A stretch of 64,000 nt of DNA from Psychromonas sp. L1A2 (GCF_009828855.1 NZ_WUAG01000001.1:2170001-2234000); one strand, 5' to 3'. Positions 9,313 through 18,799 are shown, counted from the first letter of the stretch. A program made the numbers and translations. The notes: a model not told the origin generated them from the sequence alone.

Positions 9313-10704
9313 ATGCTTAAAGGTCAACAAAGTGCTTTATTGAGTGAGCAAGAATTACAACTATTGTTGAATGACAAGCAAACTCAAGAAAGTTCTGTGT
9401 TTCCACTTTATAGTATGATTGAAAACGCTGTATTTGTTGATATTACTTACCATACTATCCCAGATGTTGAAACGCTCACGCTGCTATTAAGTACTTGTCC
9501 ATTAGGTAGCGGAGTCATTTTAACTGAGCTTATTGAACAGAGCCCCCACTGTCACTCCCTATTACAATTATTGAAAGAGCGTGCCGACATACATATATTT
9601 TGGTTAGGTGAGTTGCCCAGCATGGCAATTGACTTACCGCATTTCGATTATTGTCAAGAAGATGAAAAGTTAATAGAAAGTGTTGAATACTGGAAGATTT
9701 TCAGTAACAGGTTATTTGAAGACTGGTTAAACAGTTATCGTGTTGGGCTCATCTGTGAAACACCTTATTGCCTTCAAGCTGAGCAATTAAATGGCTTAAA
9801 TAATATTACCTTTTATAGCACTCAACAGTCACTTAATGAAATGGGTAATTTACAATTATTAATGATCAATTTAAACACACCTCAACTACGTTTAATGGAA
9901 GTATTAAATAATTTAATTAGTCTTAATCAACGCCCCTTTTTATTATTATACGGTGATATACAGGCCAACTTAAGCCATGCCTTATATGATTTAACTAATA
10001 GTCTCGGTTTTCCTGTGTTAGCAAGTTTAAGAAAGACGCCGACGACACAACAATTACGCCATATATTGATCACATTGTTTTCTAAGATTTATCTTAAGCA
10101 TCTCGTTCAAAAACAAATTGAAAACTTATCTGAACAACCACTTTTTGTTTTGGATAATATTAATGGGATTAATGAAAAAGACATCAAATCTATTTTTTGC
10201 CCTTATGGTTTAAATAAAAATCAGATGTTAAACCTGAAAAGTGCAGCTCATGTACGAAAGATCATCAATGTACAAAGTATATTTGATTGGTTTCCAGATG
10301 GGTTTAATCGCGATCATGCACTGATATTAATTAATGAACTAGGTTGTAGTGATAGCCAAATCGATTTGTATTTAAAGTATCCTCAATCGATTGTTAAACC
10401 CTCATCTATGTTTTCATTAATTGTCATGGCTAGATTAAACCAATCTCGTGTTTACTGGTTGGTTGAAGAAGCACAAAATTTCTCCATTGATATGTTAATG
10501 TTTCTACCTATTTCGGATATAATATTGAGTAAGGCACTGGCAACAGAGCTACTCGATACACCCTCTCAATATTTATTAGACTTCATTGAAGAAGCTCGTC
10601 AGCAAAATATTAGGTTAGGTATTGCCATGGAATATAATAGTGTAAGCGTGAATGCTCTCTCACTATATGGCATTGAGTTTATTATTGATCAACGAACTAC
10701 TTAA
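9313..10704 (+). CDS. Uncharacterised protein with degenerate receiver-like and EAL-like regions
   Basis: A 463-residue cytoplasmic protein. I do not recognise it by overall sequence. Residues about 150-255 read like a receiver fold that has lost its acidic pocket: RVGLICET, then LLMINLNTPQ, RPFLLLYGD and VLASLRKTPTTQQLRHIL, where the usual phospho-Asp position is Asn-Leu-Asn. Residues about 360-460 (IVMARLNQSRVYWLVEEA and the end ALSLYGIEFIID) resemble the last strands of EAL domains but lack the E-A-L signature and metal ligands. If so, it would be a non-catalytic binder or partner of c-di-GMP signalling. The following gene is a diguanylate cyclase, which fits. Domain reading is tentative. 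Confidence 0.55.
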   Translation: MLKGQQSALLSEQELQLLLNDKQTQESSVFPLYSMIENAVFVDITYHTIPDVETLTLLLSTCPLGSGVILTELIEQSPHCHSLLQLLKERADIHIFWLGELPSMAIDLPHFDYCQEDEKLIESVEYWKIFSNRLFEDWLNSYRVGLICETPYCLQAEQLNGLNNITFYSTQQSLNEMGNLQLLMINLNTPQLRLMEVLNNLISLNQRPFLLLYGDIQANLSHALYDLTNSLGFPVLASLRKTPTTQQLRHILITLFSKIYLKHLVQKQIENLSEQPLFVLDNINGINEKDIKSIFCPYGLNKNQMLNLKSAAHVRKIINVQSIFDWFPDGFNRDHALILINELGCSDSQIDLYLKYPQSIVKPSSMFSLIVMARLNQSRVYWLVEEAQNFSIDMLMFLPISDIILSKALATELLDTPSQYLLDFIEEARQQNIRLGIAMEYNSVSVNALSLYGIEFIIDQRTT

Positions 10705-10743
10705 TTAATTCAATATCTTACGTTTAAAGTTTATTCCCATAAA

Positions 10744-10761
10744 AATAATAATAATAATAAT
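10744..10761. repeat. Short (ATA)n trinucleotide run
   Basis: Six uninterrupted ATA/AAT units in the 119-base gap before the diguanylate cyclase gene. Such runs can vary in length, but nothing shows that this one does. Confidence 0.55.
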
Positions 10762-10823
10762 GTTTATATTATTAATAGATGACTTTATAGTTAATAACAT
10801 AATAAAAATAATAAGACTCAAAT

Positions 10824-12845
10824 ATGACATTAACACAACTCTCTGCCGAACTTCAGCCTAAAAAAGAAGTCTTTTGGGACAATATTTTTAAACGTTTCGC
10901 TTGGATGTATGCGATTACTGCGATTCTTTTAGCATTAATAATTGGCTATGCATATCAGCAATACACTCAAAATTTAGAAGATAAAATGCTGTCGCAAGAA
11001 CAAGCGTTTGTTTCTTCAACCACTCAAGCATTACAACAAGAAATGCAAACCCAATTAAAAATATTGCAAATGGTGACTCGTTCAAAAGCATTAAGCAGTT
11101 TTATGGAAAATGGCGATCCAACTAGTCAACAAGGGTTAGAAAAGTTATTCATTAATTTAGCCATTACTTTTCATCGATATGACCAAATAAGATTGATCGA
11201 TATGCAAGGTAACGAAGCAATACGCATGAATTACCATACTGATGACGCGCATATAGTAGCGACAAAAAATCTACAAAATAAACATTACTCAAAATATTTC
11301 CAAGAAGGTATCAAACTTTCTAAAGGTCAAGTCTATGTTTCACCGATGGAATTAAATGTTGAATATGGTGAGATAGAAATTCCCTATAAACCTGTTGTTC
11401 GCTTTGTAACCCCTATAATAAATGATAAAGGGGAGAAGTTAGGCTTAATGGTGATGAACTATTTGTCCACTGAGTTATTACAGAACTTCCGAGATCAAAT
11501 GGAACTTCGAATTAGCGGGCAAGGCATGCTTATTGATCCTGATGGACACTGGATGAGCAATCATGATAGAAGTAATGAATGGGGTGGTAGTTTAGAAGAT
11601 ATCGACCAAAAATTTGAAAATTTATACCCTTCTGCTTGGCCAATGATAGACAGTAATGAAGAAGGTATCCTAAAGTCTAAGAAAGGCATATTTCGCTACG
11701 TTTCAATTAAGCCTTTTAGTTTAAACAGTATTGGTAAATATGTAGCTGAGCAAGATATCAATTTGTCAGTAACACAACAATCAATTGCAAATAATGATTG
11801 GAAATTAGTTATTTTCTTACCAAACGAAACTATCCGAGAACAGTCATTCTTTTTTACTACCTTTGGACAGTTCACGGTTACTTTTATATTCCTTGGTTCT
11901 GCTGCGATCTTATTTTTAATACTACTTTCATCTGAACAAAAGCGTCGTCAACAACGTCAAGATTTATTGATCAAAAATGAGTTAAGTGATTTGTATGAAA
12001 ACTCTCCATGTGGTTATCATAGTTTAGATAAACACGGTATCGTGCTTAAAATCAATCAAACTGAATTAAATTGGTTAGGTTATTCTCGCCAAGAGGTGAT
12101 AGGTAAACATTTTTCTGATTTCTTAACTGCAAAAAGTACAGGGGTATTTGACGCTTTTCTCGCACAACTTCAACATGATAAAAGTGTCGAAGGTGTTGTA
12201 CTTGAAATCCAATGTAAAAATGGTCATACCTTCTTTGTATCAACTTCTGCGACTTCAATACTTGAAAAAGGGCATTTTGCTATCGCACGAACGTCTACTT
12301 TTGATATTACCGATAGAATTAAACTGGAAGAACGTCTTGCTTATATCGCAAATACCGATGTATTAACCGGTATCAGTAACCGTCGTCATTTCTTCCTTCA
12401 AGCTAATGAACGTTTAAAAAAAGACACAGAAATTTCTGTACTAATGCTAGATGCGGATCACTTTAAAAGAGTCAATGATGTGTACGGACATGATGTTGGA
12501 GATGACGTATTAAAAATGATTGCATCAACCTTAAGGTCGATATTACCCAAAGAGGTTATTTTAGCGCGTTTAGGCGGTGAAGAATTTGTCATCTTAGCGT
12601 CAGATCTAAGTGCTGAAAAAGCATTCAAACTTTCTCAAAAGATTTGTATTGTGATGGAGAACACCCCTATTTCTGTTAATAATAAAGCAGATATTAATAT
12701 CACATTATCAATTGGTACAGCACAACGCATTGCTTATGATGAAGAAATTGATGAAATATTAAAACGCGCAGATATCGCTTTATACCAAGCTAAAACGACG
12801 GGGCGTAATAAAGCCATACAATCAAGCGAACTTCTACCAATCTAA
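10824..12845 (+). CDS. Membrane-bound PAS-GGDEF diguanylate cyclase
   Basis: A 673-residue protein that should make c-di-GMP from two GTP. A first membrane helix (about 28-48) and a second (about 350-370, ending FLILL) enclose a 300-residue periplasmic sensor region of the Cache type. A cytoplasmic PAS domain (about 388-500) with the SCGYHSLDKHG/GYSRQEVIGK pattern follows. The GGDEF domain (about 505-665) has DVLTGISNRRHF, DADHFKRVNDVYGHDVGD and an intact active site RLGGEEF. The upstream inhibitory I-site RxxD is replaced by PKEV, so product inhibition at that site is unlikely. The gene lies 119 bases after the degenerate EAL-like gene on the same strand. The shine-dalgarno is weak. Confidence 0.9.
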   Translation: MTLTQLSAELQPKKEVFWDNIFKRFAWMYAITAILLALIIGYAYQQYTQNLEDKMLSQEQAFVSSTTQALQQEMQTQLKILQMVTRSKALSSFMENGDPTSQQGLEKLFINLAITFHRYDQIRLIDMQGNEAIRMNYHTDDAHIVATKNLQNKHYSKYFQEGIKLSKGQVYVSPMELNVEYGEIEIPYKPVVRFVTPIINDKGEKLGLMVMNYLSTELLQNFRDQMELRISGQGMLIDPDGHWMSNHDRSNEWGGSLEDIDQKFENLYPSAWPMIDSNEEGILKSKKGIFRYVSIKPFSLNSIGKYVAEQDINLSVTQQSIANNDWKLVIFLPNETIREQSFFFTTFGQFTVTFIFLGSAAILFLILLSSEQKRRQQRQDLLIKNELSDLYENSPCGYHSLDKHGIVLKINQTELNWLGYSRQEVIGKHFSDFLTAKSTGVFDAFLAQLQHDKSVEGVVLEIQCKNGHTFFVSTSATSILEKGHFAIARTSTFDITDRIKLEERLAYIANTDVLTGISNRRHFFLQANERLKKDTEISVLMLDADHFKRVNDVYGHDVGDDVLKMIASTLRSILPKEVILARLGGEEFVILASDLSAEKAFKLSQKICIVMENTPISVNNKADINITLSIGTAQRIAYDEEIDEILKRADIALYQAKTTGRNKAIQSSELLPI

Positions 12846-13280
12846 GTAATTATCAAGTCATTTATGCTTGTTAAAATGAATCCTAGCTTCGTTGTTGATT
12901 TTGTAATGAGAATAATTAGTTACTGCAATCAACGCCTTGCTATCATTCATTTTCCTTAACGCCTAAACAGACCATTTACTTATCCAGATCATATTAGTAC
13001 CATTTCTATAATAGAATAAATGAGTAATAGCCTCTCAAGCTGTCACGACACCGACAATAGTTAACAATCAATAGTCACTTTAAACAGTTACTATTGATTT
13101 TCTTCAATAAAATCTTCGTCATTTTTTAATTGTTAACGCTAGAGCACAGAACCTCAAAACAGAACCTGAAAAATGCCAATCCGTCTCTAAGGTTGATCTC
13201 ATCACATTCTTTATTCGTATAATTTTTGATTGCATATTATTTTTGATATTTTTTGAATTTTTTGAAATGGAATTGTAAAA
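12846..13280. other. Intergenic gap before the photolyase cluster
   Basis: 435 bases. It holds a strong hairpin at 13066-13099 (listed separately) and the AT-rich 5' region of cry-DASH with GGAA upstream of its ATG. I see no small gene. Confidence 0.55.
13066..13099. other. 10-bp stem-loop upstream of cry-DASH
   Basis: AATCAATAGT at 13066-13075 pairs perfectly with ACTATTGATT at 13090-13099; after one mismatch a further ACT/AGT pairs, leaving a 6-base loop. A short T-rich tract follows, so it may be a weak terminator or a structured leader element. Confidence 0.5.
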
Positions 13281-14726
13281 ATGAAACGTACATTATATTG
13301 GGTAACCCAAGATCTTCGAATCGCTGATAATGCAGCGCTTCAATTGGCTAGTCAAAGTAATGAGTTGATTTGCGTTTACACCATTGATAAAAAATGGTTT
13401 CAAATAAACAAGTTTCAATCTAGACCCTTAGGTGAAAAAAGATGGCAGTTTCTTCAAGCCAGTCTAAATGACTTTAATCAACGTTTATTAGCACTCGGAC
13501 AAAAACTTTATATCGTTTATGGCGATACCCTTTCGAATTTGAATAAAGTCTGTGAACAATTTCAAATAACGGATCTCGTTACCACCAAAGTCCCAGGTAC
13601 CGATGAAAACAGATTACTATCTAAACTCCATACACTTAACCCTGAGTTAACAATTAACCAAGTAGATCAATTCACTTTGTTTACAGAAAATGCCTTACCG
13701 TTTGAAATTAACAATCTACCAGCAAGTTATTCAAAGTTTAGAAAGGTTATGTCCGATATCACTATTCAACAACCTAGCTCAACCGTGAACGCATTACCTT
13801 GTATGTTCCAATCAACACCTTCAGTGACACTTTATGAACTTGAGTCTTCGCCAGCTTCAATAATAGGTAGACCTAAACAAGGCCATATTTTCAAAGGTGG
13901 TGAACAGCAAGGATTAAAACATCTGAAACAATACTTTACATCAGAAAATCCAAGCATTTATAAAGAAGTTAGAAATAACCTAGCGGGTTGGGGAAATAGC
14001 AGTAAATTATCACCATGGATTAACCACGGCTGCCTTTCTACGCGACTAATAATGCATCATATTAAGCACTATGAGCAGACAGTAGAAAGTAATAAATCAA
14101 CCGAAACTTTATACCTTGAACTATTATGGCGAGAGTATTTTCAATGGGTTCACTTTAAAGTTAATGAAAAGATGTATCAATTTAAAGGACTTGTTAAGTC
14201 ACCTCCCCTTACAACATTTTATCCAGAACGATTTAAAAAATGGTGTTTAGGTAAAACACCATATCCTTTGGTTAATGCTTGTATGAATGAACTAAGGCAC
14301 TCAGGGTATTTGAGTAATAGAGGAAGACAGATTGTTGCAAGTTGCTTAGTTAACGAACTCAGTATCGATTGGCGATATGGTGCAGCATGGTTTGAAGAAC
14401 ATCTAATTGATTATGATGCGGCTATTAATTGGGGTAATTGGCAATATATTGCAGGCGTTGGTGTTGATCCACGTGGAGGACGTCATTTTAATATTAAAAA
14501 ACAAACCAACACGCATGATCTTAATGGTGATTATCAAGCTAAGTGGCTAGATAAAAGTAGTAACACAGCTTATTTAGATCAAATACTAGACTCTGTAGAT
14601 GCCTCTGATTGGCCTATTTCCTCAGATTCGGCAACAGTAAGCTCAGTAGCAGCAAGCTTAACAACAGCAAGTCCAGTTAGCAGAAACAACGTTAAATTAT
14701 TAATGACATCGCTAGTGAAACAATGA
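13281..14726 (+). CDS. DASH-type cryptochrome
   Basis: A 481-residue photolyase/cryptochrome flavoprotein. Residues 1-135 form the antenna-binding alpha/beta domain (start YWVTQDLRIADNAAL). The FAD-binding helical domain includes LLWREYFQWVHFK, NACMNELRHSGYLSNRGRQ and INWGNWQYIAGVGVDPRGG followed by FNIKKQ, which is the DASH signature. DASH proteins repair cyclobutane dimers, mainly in single-stranded DNA, using blue light with FAD and MTHF. The Ser/Thr/Ala-rich tail of about 50 residues is likely disordered. The start is supported by GGAA 9 bases upstream. The last four bases overlap the next gene (ATGA), indicating translational coupling. Confidence 0.92.
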   Translation: MKRTLYWVTQDLRIADNAALQLASQSNELICVYTIDKKWFQINKFQSRPLGEKRWQFLQASLNDFNQRLLALGQKLYIVYGDTLSNLNKVCEQFQITDLVTTKVPGTDENRLLSKLHTLNPELTINQVDQFTLFTENALPFEINNLPASYSKFRKVMSDITIQQPSSTVNALPCMFQSTPSVTLYELESSPASIIGRPKQGHIFKGGEQQGLKHLKQYFTSENPSIYKEVRNNLAGWGNSSKLSPWINHGCLSTRLIMHHIKHYEQTVESNKSTETLYLELLWREYFQWVHFKVNEKMYQFKGLVKSPPLTTFYPERFKKWCLGKTPYPLVNACMNELRHSGYLSNRGRQIVASCLVNELSIDWRYGAAWFEEHLIDYDAAINWGNWQYIAGVGVDPRGGRHFNIKKQTNTHDLNGDYQAKWLDKSSNTAYLDQILDSVDASDWPISSDSATVSSVAASLTTASPVSRNNVKLLMTSLVKQ

Positions 14727-16240
14727 ATAGAATGGACGAGCAACTCGCCAAGAAACCATCGGTCAACGTGGTATGGTTAAAGCGTGATCTCAGATTAACG
14801 GACCATCAACCTCTGAATCATTCTATTGAATCTGGTTTAACAATTTTATATTACGTATTTGAACCTTTTTTAATTAACGACCCTCATTACGATCTACGTC
14901 ATTGGCGTTTTGTGTTGCAATCAATACAAGATATCAATGATCAACTTAATCAATTTAACTCTCAAGTCTATGTTCACCATGGTCATGCTATCGATGGCCT
15001 CAGTCACATCCAACAATTATTTACTATCACAGGGTTATTCAGTCACCAAGAAACTGGCTTATTGTCAACGTTCGAGCGAGACAAAGCAGTTAAACAATGG
15101 TGTAAAATACAACATATTCCATGGAAGGAAAGTAAATCCGGCGCCGTAACACGCGGCAAAGAAAATAGAGTAGGCTGGGATAATGATTGGCGCATGATCA
15201 TGAGAGATGCTTTATCTAAACCTCAGTTATCTGATACAACGCTTGTTAGTCATCAACCATTAGATCAACTTCCTCAATCAATATTGCCTGCTGAATGGTA
15301 CGCAGAAGATCAACATATGCTGACAGGTGGAGAACGTTGGGCGCAGAAAATATTACAATCCTTTCTAAAAGATCGAGGTAAAAACTATCATTTTAATATT
15401 TCTAAACCACAAGCAAGTCGAAAAAGTTGCTCTCGATTATCGCCTTATTTAGCGTGGGGAAATATCAGTTTAAGACAACTTTATCAGGTCATATTAATAA
15501 AAAGATCTGAAACTGGGTGGAAACGACCAATTGATGCTCTTGCCTCTCGACTTCATTGGCATTGTCACTTTATACAGAAATTTGAAAGTGAACATGAAAT
15601 GCAATGGCGTCCAGTTAATAGAGCCTACATAGGTTTCAGTTACCCAGAAGATCATTGTGGTCTAAGTATTGAAACGCGATTAAACAAATGGAAGGCAGCG
15701 CAAACAGGTTACCCACTTGTCGATGCTTCCATGCTTTGTTTAATCAAAACCGGTTATATAAATTTTCGTATGCGCGCGATGTTAGTGAGTTTTTTATGTC
15801 ACCACTTATTAGTTGACTGGCGTTTAGGTGTAACCCATCTAGCCGCCCTGTTTCTCGATTTTGAACCGGGCATTCATTATCCGCAGTTTCAAATGCAGTC
15901 AGGCGTCACCGGTACCAACATTATTCGCGTTTATAACCCTGTCAAACAATCTTTAGACAAAGATAAAGACGGGATATTCATCAAAAAATGGTTACCGAAA
16001 TTATCAGAGTTGCCCAAAGAAATTGTTCATACACCTTGGTTGTTAACATCAATGGAAGAACAACTCTATCAATTTAAACTCGATGAAACCTACCCTTTAC
16101 CCATGGTCGATATTGATGAGACAGGTAAAATTGCTCGAGATTTATTGTGGGGTTTTCAAAAACGAACTGATAGTAAAAATGAAGGTGCGCGTATCGTTGC
16201 AAAACATGTTCGTAAAAAGAAAACCATTAAAAAAACCTAA
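14723..16240 (+). CDS. Cryptochrome/photolyase family protein (FAD-binding)
   Basis: A 505-residue flavoprotein of the photolyase superfamily. The N-terminal domain reads VVWLKRDLRLTDHQPL; the C-terminal domain has YPLVDASMLCLIKTGYINFRMRAMLVSFL, split here by WRLGVTHLAALFLDFEPGIHYPQFQMQ, and SGVTGTNIIRVYNP. These are the FAD-binding elements. The pattern differs from DASH and from classic CPD photolyase and matches the group often annotated as 'deoxyribodipyrimidine photo-lyase' in Vibrio-like genomes; substrate is therefore uncertain. It overlaps cry-DASH by four bases and precedes the DUF2256 gene by 68 bases. Confidence 0.85.
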   Translation: MNRMDEQLAKKPSVNVVWLKRDLRLTDHQPLNHSIESGLTILYYVFEPFLINDPHYDLRHWRFVLQSIQDINDQLNQFNSQVYVHHGHAIDGLSHIQQLFTITGLFSHQETGLLSTFERDKAVKQWCKIQHIPWKESKSGAVTRGKENRVGWDNDWRMIMRDALSKPQLSDTTLVSHQPLDQLPQSILPAEWYAEDQHMLTGGERWAQKILQSFLKDRGKNYHFNISKPQASRKSCSRLSPYLAWGNISLRQLYQVILIKRSETGWKRPIDALASRLHWHCHFIQKFESEHEMQWRPVNRAYIGFSYPEDHCGLSIETRLNKWKAAQTGYPLVDASMLCLIKTGYINFRMRAMLVSFLCHHLLVDWRLGVTHLAALFLDFEPGIHYPQFQMQSGVTGTNIIRVYNPVKQSLDKDKDGIFIKKWLPKLSELPKEIVHTPWLLTSMEEQLYQFKLDETYPLPMVDIDETGKIARDLLWGFQKRTDSKNEGARIVAKHVRKKKTIKKT

Positions 16241-16308
16241 AATAACAACTATAAAGCACCGACCTTAGAGTAAAACCATAAAACAAAACAATAAAATAGA
16301 CGAATGCA

Positions 16309-16482
16309 ATGCATAAAAAATTATTACTACCACATAAAACGTGTGTTACGTGTGAAAAAGACTTTTCCTGGCGTAAAAAATGGAAAACATGTTGGGATAG
16401 TGTTCTGTATTGCTCAGAACGTTGTCGTAGAAACAAAAAAACATTAAGTAACGTAAAACCTAACAAACTAAAAATAAGCTAA
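16309..16482 (+). CDS. DUF2256 zinc-ribbon-like small protein
   Basis: A 57-codon gene read directly from the sequence. The product has two C-x-x-C-like pairs: KTCVTCEKDFSWRKKW, then LYCSERCRRNKK, the hallmark of DUF2256, a tiny putative metal-binding family that commonly accompanies photolyase/cryptochrome genes. I use ATG 16309; the earlier ATG at 16304 is in another frame. It lies between two photolyase-family genes on the same strand, so it is probably part of the same transcription unit. Function is unknown; a helper role in light-dependent repair is an inference from context. Confidence 0.85.
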   Translation: MHKKLLLPHKTCVTCEKDFSWRKKWKTCWDSVLYCSERCRRNKKTLSNVKPNKLKIS

Positions 16483-16552
16483 ACAGTGAACCTAGCGGTA
16501 ATTAATGCGACCTTCATTCTAGTTTTAAAGCGTAATAAAATAAGGAAATACC

Positions 16553-18103
16553 ATGCAAGCCAAACACCTCAGACTGATATTAGGTGATCAGCTTAATGCT
16601 ATGCACAGTTGGTTCAAGCAAATCGATGATGATGTCATCTATGTCATTGCAGAGCTTCACCAAGAAGCCAGTTATACTAAGCACCACATCAAAAAGATAA
16701 CTTCATTTTTTGCAGCAATGGCTGATTTTGCTCAAATGCTTGAAAGCAAAGGCCATCGTGTCTGTTACCTAACGTTAGATGAGTCGAGCCAATATCAAGA
16801 CCTTCCACATTTAATAAAGTCATTAGTCACTCACTACCAATGTGAAAGTTTTACTTTTCAACGACCTGATGAGTATCGTTTATGGTCACAACTAGGCAAT
16901 CTTCCCGCTCAAGATGGATTAACGGTTTATGAAGCGGACAGTGAACACTTCCTGTTACCTTTTGACCAATTACCACAACATTTTCAAGTAGCAACACATG
17001 TCAGAATGGAGAATTTTTACCGTTTTATGCGTAAAGAGTTCTCTATTTTAATGGAGGGAACAAAACCCGTTGGCGGTGCATGGAACTTTGATTCAAATAA
17101 TCGACAAACATTTAAAAAAGCAGATCTGAAGGTTATCCCTAAACCATTAATATTCACTAACCCCGCTGAAGCCTATTTACGGCGTATTAAGCATCACAAG
17201 ATCAAGACGATAGGATATGAATCAACCAATGTTGATTACCCAATAAATCGTCAACAATCTTTACAATTACTCGACTATTTTTGCCAATATCAGTTGCCTA
17301 ATTTCGGTAACTTTCAAGATGCAATGACCGTCGCCTCTCCATACGCTTGGAGCTTATATCACTCGCGTCTCAGTTTTTCATTGAACTGTAAAATGATCAA
17401 TCCCATGGAAGTCATTCAATCCGCTTTAACGGCTTATCAAGCGTCAGAGGGTAAGATTACGATTTCCCAGATTGAAGGATTTATCAGACAGATATTAGGC
17501 TGGCGGGAATATGTCAGAGGTATGTACTGGATGAACATGCCGAACTACGCACAACAAAATGCATTATCCGCAAATCGAGACTTACCGACCTTCTTTTGGA
17601 ATGCAGATACAAAAATGCAATGTTTGAAAAGTGCTATTTCACAGTCGCTTGAACATGCTTATGCGCACCACATTCAGCGCCTTATGATCACGGGTAACTT
17701 TGCTTTATTAGCAGGCATAGACCCTAACCAAGTTGATGACTGGTATTTAGGCATCTATATTGATGCTATCGAGTGGGTAGAACTACCTAACACGCGCAGT
17801 ATGGCCCTGTTTGCAGATGGTGGCTGGATTGCAACTAAACCCTATGCGGCAAGCGGTAACTATGTCAATAAAATGAGTGATTACTGTAAAAGCTGTCGTT
17901 ATAACGTCAAACAAAAACTAGGCGAAGATGCTTGCCCATTAAACAGTTTGTATTGGAATTTTATTGATCAGAATTATGAGCAGCTTGCCTCAAATCACCG
18001 AATGAGTTTCCCTATCCGTAATTGGGGTAAGCTAGACCCAAATCAAAAAATAGAAATTAGAGAAAAAGCCAGTTCACTATTAGAGAATTTAGATAATTTA
18101 TAG
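16553..18103 (+). CDS. Fe-S bacterial cryptochrome/photolyase, (6-4) photolyase PhrB type
   Basis: A 516-residue member of the FeS-BCP/PhrB group, which repairs (6-4) photoproducts and contains FAD, a ribolumazine antenna and a [4Fe-4S] cluster. The N-terminus LRLILGDQLNAMHSWF is typical. Four cysteines at 357, 445, 448 and 461 have spacing 88-3-13, identical to the cluster ligands known from Agrobacterium PhrB (350, 438, 441, 454). The FAD region includes GWREYVRGMYWM and WVELPNTRSMALFADGGW. Start ATG 16553 has AAGGAAA upstream. Third photolyase-superfamily gene in the island. Confidence 0.93.
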   Translation: MQAKHLRLILGDQLNAMHSWFKQIDDDVIYVIAELHQEASYTKHHIKKITSFFAAMADFAQMLESKGHRVCYLTLDESSQYQDLPHLIKSLVTHYQCESFTFQRPDEYRLWSQLGNLPAQDGLTVYEADSEHFLLPFDQLPQHFQVATHVRMENFYRFMRKEFSILMEGTKPVGGAWNFDSNNRQTFKKADLKVIPKPLIFTNPAEAYLRRIKHHKIKTIGYESTNVDYPINRQQSLQLLDYFCQYQLPNFGNFQDAMTVASPYAWSLYHSRLSFSLNCKMINPMEVIQSALTAYQASEGKITISQIEGFIRQILGWREYVRGMYWMNMPNYAQQNALSANRDLPTFFWNADTKMQCLKSAISQSLEHAYAHHIQRLMITGNFALLAGIDPNQVDDWYLGIYIDAIEWVELPNTRSMALFADGGWIATKPYAASGNYVNKMSDYCKSCRYNVKQKLGEDACPLNSLYWNFIDQNYEQLASNHRMSFPIRNWGKLDPNQKIEIREKASSLLENLDNL

Positions 18104-18117
18104 AAGGTTATTAACTG

Positions 18118-18195
18118 TTTATTACTGCATTTATAGCATCGATTTAGAACACTTAGATTAAGATAATAGGTTCAGATAATAAATGCAGTAATAAA
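18118..18195. repeat. Perfect 16-bp inverted repeat with 46-base loop
   Basis: TTTATTACTGCATTTA at 18118-18133 is the exact reverse complement of 18180-18195. It starts 15 bases after the PhrB stop codon. It may act as a processing or termination structure for the photolyase operon or be a remnant of a small mobile element. Confidence 0.7.
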
Positions 18196-18256
18196 GTCAT
18201 TAAAAACCACTCAAACTGTTAAAGTGTCTTATTCCTATCATTATTTATAGGTAAGC

Positions 18257-18799
18257 TTATAACAATGCATCTTTAATCTGCTCCATTAAATATGTTTCTC
18301 GTTTAATGGATAACCCCTGCTTTGTATCATTTTTAATAGTATTTAAATTATGATTAATAGCATCATCAATATCTACCCAACAAACCTTCATGCCATTATT
18401 GATTTCATAATCTTCTAGCTTACTATCACCAAGTTGATCAGCAATTTCACAGGTAAAGCAGTAAGAAAGCATATGCATCATTGAATATTCAGGATAATGT
18501 TTGTCACTTTTGTGTGGGCGATACTCTTCATATAACCCAAACTCATTGATATTGTTTATATCAAGCGCCCCAGTTTCTTCACTTAACTCCCTCTTTAGTC
18601 CTTCAATCAACTCCTCCCCTTCATCAACACCTCCACCAGGAAGTGAGTAGTCGTTATAACGCTGAGTGTACATTAACAAAATTCTATTATTTTTAATGAC
18701 AATGGCGCGAGTAGCAATACGGGTAAAACTATCAGGATGATCTGGGGTTAAATCAATTTCAGTAATCGCTGGGTGAACCACCCGTTTTAATAAACGCAT
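18257..18799 (-). CDS. Nudix hydrolase
   Basis: Nudix family pyrophosphohydrolase acting on a nucleoside diphosphate-linked compound; substrate unknown. The Nudix box is complete: GGGVDEGEELIEGLKREL followed by SEETGAL (G-x5-E-x7-RE-x2-EE-x-G). I prefer the ATG at 18799 (product MRLLKRVVHP..., about 180 aa) because AGAG precedes it and the family usually begins near there. The frame stays open to an ATG at 18871 and a TTG at 18880. It is convergent with the photolyase island and separated from the next plus-strand gene by nearly 1 kb. Confidence 0.82.
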   Translation of the reverse strand: MRLLKRVVHPAITEIDLTPDHPDSFTRIATRAIVIKNNRILLMYTQRYNDYSLPGGGVDEGEELIEGLKRELSEETGALDINNINEFGLYEEYRPHKSDKHYPEYSMMHMLSYCFTCEIADQLGDSKLEDYEINNGMKVCWVDIDDAINHNLNTIKNDTKQGLSIKRETYLMEQIKDALL

